A stretch of DNA of 12,057 nucleotides from CAHJXF01 sp039936235 (GTDB lineage Bacteria; Pseudomonadota; Gammaproteobacteria; Burkholderiales; Burkholderiaceae_D), in assembly GCA_039936235.1 (NCBI GenBank), contig JBDTIS010000148.1:1-12057 (forward strand), read 5' to 3'. How positions within the stretch are numbered: position 1 is the first letter of the stretch; each line of letters starts with the position of its first letter. Position numbers and translations under genes: made by a program. Positions 7,040-12,057 of the stretch are shown in pieces. The notes beneath the pieces are model-generated. The model was not told the origin of the DNA and made no database searches. It saw nothing but the letters and a program-made list of their open reading frames with translations.

Positions 7040-7482
7040 GGGGATTCGTCCCGTGCGCCTGTGACGCTTGATAGATTTGATAGAACGGGACGAAGCAATC
7101 GTTCGGTCAACGACGATCCGACCAGACTGTCCAGAAGCCTGCAGAAGGAGCGGAGCAACGAGGCGCCTGCGCGTGCGCCCTCATCGGGATGCTGTGCGTC
7201 GAAGACCCTCGTGAGGGAATCGAACGGGATTTCCGACGGAAGCTGTACGTGCGTTGCAGCGAGCCATGGAAAGTCCCCTTGAGCGATGTGCACGCTGCGC
7301 TTGTACAGGGCCGCCACGCCTCTCGTGCCGATCACGGGGTCGAGCGCTGCATGGATGTCGAGCCATACCGATGCGATCGCCGCGCCGCAGCGCTCGTAGC
7401 CTTCTGTGCCGACGGCCTGAAGAAAGGCGCTCGAGACCAGGTCGTCCGGATGTTCCATTGCGACGACGTCGCTCATTGACAT
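7036..7482 (-). CDS. Unrecognised 148-aa protein, first gene of the KaiC-like/kinase unit
   Basis: I do not recognise this protein. It is soluble, mostly helix-forming in composition, with no signal peptide, membrane segment or cysteine motif suggesting metal binding (it has two scattered cysteines). Segments that look structured are FLQAVGTEGYERCGAAIASV, PVIGTRGVAALYKRS, FPWLAATHV and a C-terminal LLRSFCRLLDSLVGSSLTER. Coding is supported by the 4-bp ATGA overlap of its stop with the KaiC-like start, which implies translational coupling. It is not KaiB: too long and with no thioredoxin-like strand pattern that I can see. An alternative start at the third residue (ATG at 7476) places GAGA at a better distance, so the start is uncertain by two codons. 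By position it may be an adaptor, ligand-binding input or regulator of the KaiC-like protein; this is inference only. Confidence 0.78.
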   Translation of the reverse strand: MSMSDVVAMEHPDDLVSSAFLQAVGTEGYERCGAAIASVWLDIHAALDPVIGTRGVAALYKRSVHIAQGDFPWLAATHVQLPSEIPFDSLTRVFDAQHPDEGARAGASLLRSFCRLLDSLVGSSLTERLLRPVLSNLSSVTGARDESP

Positions 7483-7790
7483 GTCTCATTGCGCATCGTG
7501 CGCCACACCGTTTCGTCGATCCGGGGCGACGTGGGTCTGTAGCGACGAAGCCAGTTACACGAAGCCGATCGGGGGGCTCGCCACCGTAGCAAGGGGAGCA
7601 TGTTCGCGCGGCCCCTGCGTGTTGTCCGTGCGTCATCGCACAGACAGGCGTTAGGCAAGACGATTTTCGGATTCCCGTGCCCAGGCCGTGCAGGGTCACT
7701 GCGCTACAGCCCACTGGTTCGCGCTCGATCTCGCTCCGCTGAACGTGAGCGCGTGTCGGCCGTGATGACGGCGAGGTGGACGACGTGCAA

Positions 7791-7830
7791 AGCCATGCGT
7801 CGCAGTAGAGGTCCCTCACTGCGTTCTGAC
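7791..7830 (-). repeat. Possible dispersed intergenic repeat (SERSE-type)
   Basis: Read leftward, this stretch has CAGAACGCAGTGAGGGACC followed by CTCTACTGCGACGC. It translates in one frame as SERSEGPLLRR and in another as NAVRDLYCDA, peptides I associate with widespread intergenic repeats that are often mis-annotated as small proteins. The second copy needed to prove repetition is not in this window, so the call rests on resemblance alone. Confidence 0.35.
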
Positions 7831-7844
7831 CGACAAACCAGCCA

Positions 7845-7859
7845 CTGTCGTCCCGACAG
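7845..7859. terminator. Weak hairpin, candidate end signal for srkA
   Basis: CTGTCG and CGACAG pair across a three-base loop. On the minus strand it falls about 75 bases beyond the srkA stop and is followed at a distance by a short GGTTTGT, not a proper T run. It could be a poor terminator or part of the intergenic repeat. Confidence 0.3.
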
Positions 7860-7932
7860 GGTTGGCGTCAGGAACGACACACAACGCCCTGCCCGATGCA
7901 GTCCGGCGACGAGGAACGCGCAGGTCACGTCG

Positions 7933-9075
7933 CTATGGCCGCAGCGCCGGCTCCTCCATCGCCGCGATCTGTTCGCGCAGCGCGAGGATCTGGTTCTGCC
8001 AGTAGTGCTCGCTGCCGAACCACGGGAATGCCGCGGGGAAAGCCGGGTCGTCCCAGCGCCGCGCGAGCCATGCGCTGTAATGGATCATCCGCAGCGTCCG
8101 CAACGCTTCGAGCCGATGCAGCTCCCGGACGTCGAAGGCGTTGAACTGCCGATAGCCGTTCAGCAGGTCCGCGAGCTGCCGCGTCATATCGTCACGCGTG
8201 CCCGACAGCAGCATCCACAGGTCCTGCAACGCCGGTCCGGTCCGGCTGTCGTCGAAGTCGACGAAGTGCGGTCCGCCGATCCGCGCCCCGTCGCCTTCGG
8301 TCCACAGGATGTTACCGACGTGGCAGTCGCCGTGCAGCCGGAGCAGTTGAGAAGGGCCGGCGAGTACCTCGCAAGCGGCGACCGCGGCGAGCGCCTGCCC
8401 CACGACCCCGACCCATACCGCGTCCAGTGGCGCCGGCACGATGCGATGGGCCACGATCCAGTCGCGCGACTCGAAACCGAAGGTCGTGATGTCGAGCGCC
8501 GGGCGTTCGATGTAATTCGTCGCGGCGCCGAGTGCGTGGATGCGACCGATGAAGCGACCGAGCCACTCACGCGTGTCGCGGCTTTCGATCTCCGGTGCGC
8601 GTCCGCCACGCCGATCGAACAGCGCGAAGCGAAAGCCGTCGTGGCTGTGCAGGCTGGCACCGGCTTCGTCGATGCGCGCCGGCACGACCGGCACCTCGCG
8701 CGCAGCCAGCGCATCGACGAAGCGATGTTCTTCGAGAATCTGCGCGTCGGTCCACCGCTCGGGCCGATAGAACTTCGCCACGCACTGGCTGCCGTCGTCG
8801 AGGCCCACCAGGTAGACGCGGTTCTCGTAGCTGTTGAGCGTCAGCAGTCGGCCGTCGCAGCGCTCCCCGATGCTCTCGATCGCGTCCAGCACGCGCTCCG
8901 GCGTGAGCGTCGCGTACGGGTGCGGTGCGGGCGCCGTGCCCTCTGTGGCAACGGGCGGAGTATCCTGCTGCGCCCCGCCATCGGCCCCGCGGTACGCCTG
9001 AAGCGCGCGCTCCATCGCCAGTGCATCCGCGATGGCGTCCTGCTCGTCTTCATCCCACTGTTCTTCGTTGGTCAT
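7933..9075 (-). CDS. srkA: Stress response serine/threonine kinase SrkA (YihE/RdoA family)
   Basis: This 380-aa protein is a choline-kinase-fold protein kinase that, in E. coli, protects cells from stress-induced death and is tied to envelope (Cpx) stress. Family motifs in the 380-aa numbering: YATLTPERVLDAIES (about 54-68), LNSYENRVYLVG, the nucleotide-binding VAKFYRPERW with Lys101, ILEEH, RRGGRAPE, catalytic loop LHGDCHVGN with Asp250 and Asn255, the metal-binding DFDD (273-276), GPALQDLWMLLSG, and near the end SAWLARRWDDPAFP and the AFPWFGSEHYWQ stretch. The first 50 or so residues are an acidic, low-complexity extension not found in the E. coli protein. An upstream in-frame ATG at 9117 would overlap the divergent gene's start, so 9075 is preferred; an ATG at 9015 is also possible, and none has a clear ribosome-binding site. 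The start is therefore less certain than the function. Confidence 0.93.
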   Translation of the reverse strand: MTNEEQWDEDEQDAIADALAMERALQAYRGADGGAQQDTPPVATEGTAPAPHPYATLTPERVLDAIESIGERCDGRLLTLNSYENRVYLVGLDDGSQCVAKFYRPERWTDAQILEEHRFVDALAAREVPVVPARIDEAGASLHSHDGFRFALFDRRGGRAPEIESRDTREWLGRFIGRIHALGAATNYIERPALDITTFGFESRDWIVAHRIVPAPLDAVWVGVVGQALAAVAACEVLAGPSQLLRLHGDCHVGNILWTEGDGARIGGPHFVDFDDSRTGPALQDLWMLLSGTRDDMTRQLADLLNGYRQFNAFDVRELHRLEALRTLRMIHYSAWLARRWDDPAFPAAFPWFGSEHYWQNQILALREQIAAMEEPALRP

Positions 9076-9115
9076 CCGTGCAGTGTAGTGCCCAGCCGAT
9101 GACCCCTTCTCGACC

Positions 9116-9988
9116 ATGAATACCGGTATCGCCTACGCCGCCACCGCCTACATCCTGTGGGGCGCGTTTCCCCTGTACTTCGGGCTGTTGCGCAGCGTGC
9201 CGGCGTTCGAGGTGCTGATGAACAGGATGGTCTGGGCGCTGCTGGTCGTCGCGGCGAGCCTGATCGTGCGGAACCGCTGGGCGTGGGTTCGCGGGATGGT
9301 CTCGAATCCGCGACTGCTGATCCGTTACGGCGTCAGCGCGCTGCTGATCGCCGTCAACTGGTACGTCTACATCTGGGCCGTGCAGAACGGACACGTGGTC
9401 GATGCGAGCCTCGGCTACTACATTACGCCGCTGGTCAACGTGCTGCTCGGGCGCATCGTGCTCGGCGAGCGGCCCCGGCCGGTCCAGTGGACCGCGCTCG
9501 CGATCGCAGCCGGCGGTGTCGTGTGGCTTGGCGTACTGGCCGGCGCGGTGCCGTGGATCAGTCTATTGCTGGCCGTGTCCTTCGGCGCCTACGGACTCGC
9601 GAAGAAGATGGCGCCGCTCGGCGCGCTCGAAGGTCTCGCGCTCGAGACCGGGCTGCTGTTCCCGTTCGCGATGGTCGCGCTGCTGTGGACGGCTGCGCAT
9701 GGCCAGAATGCGCTCGCCACCGGCGGGGTGCAGACGCGATGGCTGCTGGTCGCGAGCGGTCCGTTGACCGCGCTGCCGCTGCTGCTGTTCGCGGCCGGCG
9801 CCCGTCGCATTCCGATGACGACGCTCGGGCTGCTGCAGTACATCACGCCGACGCTGCAACTGCTGCTCGGCGTGCTCGTCTTCAACGAAGCGTTCGGCGG
9901 CCCGTCGCTGGTCGGCTACCTGATGATCTGGACAGCGCTGGTGCTGTACGCGGCCGAAGGCATCTGGCGCGCGCGGACGTCCGAATGA
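9116..9988 (+). CDS. rarD: RarD-type permease of the EamA (drug/metabolite) transporter family
   Basis: This 290-aa inner-membrane protein has about ten hydrophobic segments arranged as two EamA repeats. RarD features include the opening GIAYAATAYILWGAFPLYF, FEVLMNRMVW in segment 2, NWYVYIWAVQNGHVVDASLGYY followed by ITPLVNVLLG, and LGERPRPVQW; in the second half, AYGLAKK, LETGLLFP, and TTLGLLQYITPTLQLLLGV with VFNEAF. Length matches the family. RarD was named from chloramphenicol-sensitivity work in Pseudomonas, but its natural substrate is not settled. It diverges from srkA with 40 bp between the chosen starts, which must hold both promoters or be covered by upstream ones. No strong ribosome-binding site precedes the ATG, but the N-terminus fits the family exactly. 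A perfect palindromic terminator begins two bases after the stop. Confidence 0.92.
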   Translation: MNTGIAYAATAYILWGAFPLYFGLLRSVPAFEVLMNRMVWALLVVAASLIVRNRWAWVRGMVSNPRLLIRYGVSALLIAVNWYVYIWAVQNGHVVDASLGYYITPLVNVLLGRIVLGERPRPVQWTALAIAAGGVVWLGVLAGAVPWISLLLAVSFGAYGLAKKMAPLGALEGLALETGLLFPFAMVALLWTAAHGQNALATGGVQTRWLLVASGPLTALPLLLFAAGARRIPMTTLGLLQYITPTLQLLLGVLVFNEAFGGPSLVGYLMIWTALVLYAAEGIWRARTSE

Positions 9989-9990
9989 AA

Positions 9991-10014
9991 AACGCCCCCG
10001 ATATCGGGGGCGTT
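9991..10014. terminator. Bidirectional rho-independent terminator between rarD and rhlE
   Basis: A perfect 24-bp palindrome, stem AACGCCCCCG with loop ATAT, lies between the convergent genes. Read leftward the stem is followed at once by TTTTTCATT, an ideal tail for ending rhlE. Read rightward it is followed by GCGTTTTCT, a weaker tail for rarD. Confidence 0.93.
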
Positions 10015-10035
10015 GCGTTTTCTGCTGCGCCCTGG

Positions 10036-11478
10036 CTAGCGGCTGCCGGTGCCCGTGAACGAACTCGTGCCTGCCGGACGCGGACGACGCGGTGCGCCGG
10101 TGCGCGGCGCGCCGGCGTGACCAGCGGCATTCGCGCCCGACGGACGCGACGGGTTGCCGAACGACTTCTTGGCGAAGCCTTCACCGCGCGGCTTCGCGAA
10201 GTGTCCACGCGGTGCCTGCGACGGGCCGCCGCGCGCAGGGGCGCCACGACCGGCACCGCCACGCAGGATCGGCTCTGCGCGGATGCGCGGATCCGGTTCG
10301 AAGCCGACGATGACTTCCTTCGGCAGGCTGCGCTTGATCAGGCGTTCGATGTCGCGCAGCAGGCCGGCTTCGTCGACGCACACCAGCGAGATCGCCTCGC
10401 CGGTCGCGCCGGCACGGCCGGTGCGGCCGATGCGGTGGATGTAGTCTTCGGCGACGTTCGGCAGTTCGAAGTTGACGACATGCGGCAACTGGTCGATGTC
10501 GATGCCGCGTGCGGCGATGTCGGTCGCTACCAGCACCTGCAGCTTGTTGGCCTTGAACTTCGTCAGCGCCGCGGTGCGCGCACCCTGGCTCTTGTTGCCG
10601 TGGAAGGCCATCGCGCTGATGCCGTCGCCGTCGAGCTGCTCGGCCAGGCGGTTGGCACCGTGCTTGGTCCGTGCGAACACCAGGACCTGGGTCCAGTTGT
10701 TCTCGCGGATCAGCTGGGTCAGCAGCGCGCGCTTCTTGTCGCGGTCGACCGGATGGATCTTCTGTGCGATCACTTCGACGGTCGAGTTGCGCGCCGCGAT
10801 CTGGATCGTCTTCGGGTGGTCGAGCAGCTTGTCTGCCAGCGCCTTGATGTCGTCGGAGAACGTCGCCGAGAACAACAGGTTCTGACGGCGGACGCCGTTG
10901 TTCGACGCCGGCATCAGCGACATGACGCGCTTGATGTCGTGAATGAAGCCCATGTCGAGCATGCGGTCGGCTTCGTCGAGGACGAAGATCTCGACCTTCG
11001 AGAAGTCGACGGTACGCTGTTGATGATGGTCGAGCAAACGGCCCGGAGTAGCGACCAGGATGTCGACGCCGCCGCGCAGGGCGGCTGCTTGCGGACCGAA
11101 GCCGACACCGCCGAAGACGGCGATCGACTTGAGCTTCACGTGCTTGCCGTAGACGCGCACGCTGGCTTCGACCTGCGCGGCGAGTTCACGCGTCGGCGTG
11201 AGGATCAGGGCGCGCAACGGACGCGCTGCGGTCTGGACCTTGCCGCGGCTGTCGGTGCGCGTTGCAGGCGCTGGCAGGGGATTCGCGATCAGGCGTTCGA
11301 GGATGGGGAGGACGAAACCGGCGGTCTTGCCGGTTCCGGTCTGGGCGCCGGCCAAGAGGTCACCGCCGGCGAGGACGGCAGGAATGGCTTCGGTCTGGAT
11401 GGGCGTAGGCGTGGTGTAGCCGGTATCCGCGCAAGCGCGAACGAGCGGCTCGGACAAGCCGAGGGCAGCAAATGACAT
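10036..11478 (-). CDS. rhlE: ATP-dependent DEAD-box RNA helicase RhlE
   Basis: This 480-aa helicase contains all core motifs in order: Q motif GYTTPTPIQ (20-28), Walker A AQTGTGKT (45-52), PTRELA (95-100), TPGR (144-147), DEAD (168-171), SAT (204-206), VLVFARTK (265-272), ATDIAARGIDI (318-328) and HRIGRTGRAG (348-357). The N-terminus MSFAALGLSEPLVRA and the segment LDEADRMLDMGFIHDIKRV mark the RhlE subfamily, which helps ribosome assembly and RNA turnover, often during cold. The tail after about 400 is rich in Arg, Gly, Pro and Ala and probably disordered and RNA-binding. The start is fixed by the family N-terminus. Unusually, no ribosome-binding site precedes it; the leader there reads CCTCCTCC, complementary to one. 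A long leader of about 140 bases suggests post-transcriptional control. Confidence 0.96.
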   Translation of the reverse strand: MSFAALGLSEPLVRACADTGYTTPTPIQTEAIPAVLAGGDLLAGAQTGTGKTAGFVLPILERLIANPLPAPATRTDSRGKVQTAARPLRALILTPTRELAAQVEASVRVYGKHVKLKSIAVFGGVGFGPQAAALRGGVDILVATPGRLLDHHQQRTVDFSKVEIFVLDEADRMLDMGFIHDIKRVMSLMPASNNGVRRQNLLFSATFSDDIKALADKLLDHPKTIQIAARNSTVEVIAQKIHPVDRDKKRALLTQLIRENNWTQVLVFARTKHGANRLAEQLDGDGISAMAFHGNKSQGARTAALTKFKANKLQVLVATDIAARGIDIDQLPHVVNFELPNVAEDYIHRIGRTGRAGATGEAISLVCVDEAGLLRDIERLIKRSLPKEVIVGFEPDPRIRAEPILRGGAGRGAPARGGPSQAPRGHFAKPRGEGFAKKSFGNPSRPSGANAAGHAGAPRTGAPRRPRPAGTSSFTGTGSR

Positions 11479-11615
11479 GATTGTGGAGGAGGTAGTGCAG
11501 GCCTGCTCCCGCGTTGCGCGGGGCCAGTCACAGACGAGCTGGGAGCTGCGGAGTCTGAATGACGCGTCGATGGGTAAGATGCGACGGCGGCTGGGGACTG
11601 GAGCAAAAGCCGCAA
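11479..11615 (-). promoter_or_regulatory. Long 5' leader of rhlE with hairpin and anti-ribosome-binding-site sequence
   Basis: If the promoter at 11622-11651 is used, rhlE has a leader near 137 nt. It contains a stable hairpin (CCCGCG / CGCGGG with a three-base loop, 11508-11522), a 10-bp palindrome GCAGGCCTGC (11497-11506), and CCTCCTCC at 11485-11492 where a purine-rich site would be expected. RNA-helicase and cold-response genes often have regulated leaders; that this one is regulated is inference. Confidence 0.4.
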
Positions 11616-11621
11616 CCTGCG

Positions 11622-11651
11622 AGTATACCTGAATTGCAGAATGCGTGTAGA
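11622..11651 (-). promoter_or_regulatory. Candidate sigma-70 promoter for rhlE
   Basis: On the minus strand TCTACA (11651-11646) and TATACT (11627-11622) are separated by 18 bases. The -10 matches the consensus at five of six positions, the -35 at four of six. This is the best-looking promoter in the divergent region and reads toward rhlE. Confidence 0.5.
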
Positions 11652-11704
11652 ACGGTCCGGACGTAAATCGTCTGAGTGACCGTTATGTGGTATTCCTGGT
11701 TGAA

Positions 11705-11710
11705 AAGGAG
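11705..11710 (+). promoter_or_regulatory. Strong ribosome-binding site selecting a TTG start
   Basis: AAGGAG lies seven bases before the TTG at 11718. No comparable site precedes the in-frame ATG at 11676, so this site argues that the DUF427 gene starts at TTG. Confidence 0.75.
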
Positions 11711-11717
11711 AGCGAAA

Positions 11718-12002
11718 TTGGTCGAAGCACGTTGGAACGACACGATGATCGCCGCGAGCGACGCCTGCGTGGTCGTCGAAGGCAATCAGTACTTCCCGAA
11801 GGATGCGGTCCATCCGGAGAATTTGAAACCGTCCACGAGAACCAGCGTCTGCCCGTGGAAGGGGACCGCGCATTACTACGACGTGGTGGTCGGCGACCAG
11901 GTCAACAAGGATGCGGCCTGGTATTACCCGGAGCCCAAGGCGGCTGCGAGCCAGATCAAGGATCGCATCGCATTCTGGAAGGGTGTCGAGGTCCGCAGTT
12001 GA
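11718..12002 (+). CDS. DUF427 family protein
   Basis: This 94-aa cytosolic protein belongs to the DUF427 family. Recognisable are ARWNDTMIAASD at the N-terminus, VVVEGNQYFPKDAV, the core CPWKGTAHYYDVVVGDQVN and the ending DAAWYYPEPKAAASQIKDRI then AFWKGVEV. The fold is a small beta barrel-like domain; its function is not established, though the conserved CPWKG and aromatic residues suggest a ligand pocket. I chose the TTG start because it follows AAGGAG by seven bases and gives the usual family length of about 90-95 residues. Starting at the ATG at 11676 would add 14 residues (MTVMWYSWLKRRAK) with no family resemblance. It is transcribed divergently from rhlE. No terminator is visible before the possible next gene 10 bp downstream. 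Confidence 0.9.
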   Translation: MVEARWNDTMIAASDACVVVEGNQYFPKDAVHPENLKPSTRTSVCPWKGTAHYYDVVVGDQVNKDAAWYYPEPKAAASQIKDRIAFWKGVEVRS

Positions 12003-12012
12003 CGAGTGGCGC

Positions 12013-12057
12013 GTGAGATCGATCTATCGATGGGCCACCGCGGCAGTCTTCGCGGCC
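12013..12057 (+). CDS. Possible start of an exported protein (partial at right edge)
   Basis: A GTG at 12013 opens a frame reading (M)RSIYRWATAAVFAA to the window end: a positively charged start followed by a hydrophobic run, as in a signal peptide. A weak GAG lies about six bases upstream (12004-12006). It begins just after the DUF427 stop. Only 15 codons are visible, so this is a guess from composition. Confidence 0.3.
   Translation, partial: MRSIYRWATAAVFAA

Larger units (their letters stand above)
7483..7932. other. Intergenic region between srkA and the KaiC-like unit, no convincing gene
   Basis: About 450 bp lie downstream of srkA and upstream of the three-gene unit, all transcribed leftward, so this stretch must hold the end signal of one and probably the promoter of the other. 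Open frames crossing it have no family resemblance and overlap real genes. I could not identify a promoter with confident -35 and -10 boxes. A short hairpin (7845-7859) and a repeat-like segment (7791-7830) are listed separately. An imperfectly placed inverted repeat GCGCTC/GAGCGC (7721-7726, 7747-7752) is probably chance. Confidence 0.6.

Noticed and set aside
7036..7482. KaiB identity for the small protein beside the KaiC-like gene
   Set aside because: About 148 residues, apparently helical, without KaiB's short thioredoxin-like pattern.
7721..7752. GCGCTC / GAGCGC inverted repeat as an operator or terminator
   Set aside because: Only six pairs with a 20-base loop in GC-rich DNA; expected by chance.
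7600..9102. A 500-codon plus-strand frame opposite srkA
   Set aside because: Antisense shadow of srkA, whose motifs are unmistakable.
9157..11475. A 772-codon plus-strand open frame through rarD and rhlE
   Set aside because: Out-of-frame with rarD, antisense to rhlE, crosses a strong terminator, and has the biased composition of a shadow frame.
11495..11632. A 45-codon plus-strand frame starting at GTG behind GGAGGAGG
   Set aside because: The purine run is only two bases from the GTG, the peptide resembles nothing, and it lies antisense in the rhlE leader.

Overview
The window is GC-rich, densely coded DNA that looks like a betaproteobacterial (Burkholderiales-type) chromosome. That placement rests on the gene families and codon style and is an inference; there is no rRNA or other marker gene here. 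I see no tRNA, rRNA, CRISPR array, complete insertion sequence or phage gene.

Left block (1-2044, + strand): the 3' part of a urea/amide-type ABC transporter ATPase (UrtE family), then formamidase FmdA and the zinc-ribbon protein FmdB, closely spaced and apparently one transcription unit. Together they would import a small amide or urea-like nitrogen source and hydrolyse formamide to formate and ammonia.

Relic block (2045-3212): no intact gene. In fragments spread over two or three frames I recognise a decayed pair: a NorQ/CbbQ-type MoxR AAA+ ATPase that has lost its central ATPase core, followed by the N-terminal part of a NorD/CbbO-type protein with at least one frameshift and no VWA domain. 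These families activate metalloenzymes such as nitric oxide reductase; here they are dead remnants.

Central signalling block (3213-7482, - strand): three genes joined by two 4-bp ATGA stop/start overlaps. In transcription order they are an unrecognised 148-aa soluble protein, a double-domain KaiC-like ATPase, and a soluble hybrid histidine kinase. The kinase carries an N-terminal GGDEF domain (active-site motif GRDDF, c-di-GMP inhibitory site RxxD kept), a PAS domain, a kinase core and a C-terminal receiver. This is the most distinctive system in the window: a translationally coupled ATPase-kinase module that may read c-di-GMP.

Intergenic block (7483-7932): about 450 bp without a convincing gene, with a short hairpin and a stretch resembling the intergenic repeats that translate spuriously as SERSE-type peptides.

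Right block (7933-12057): stress-response kinase SrkA (-) diverges from the RarD-type EamA permease (+) with about 40 bp between the starts. RarD converges on the DEAD-box RNA helicase RhlE (-) across a perfect palindromic bidirectional terminator. RhlE has a long leader and diverges from a small DUF427 protein (+) that probably starts at TTG behind a strong ribosome-binding site. The last 45 bases may open a gene for an exported protein.
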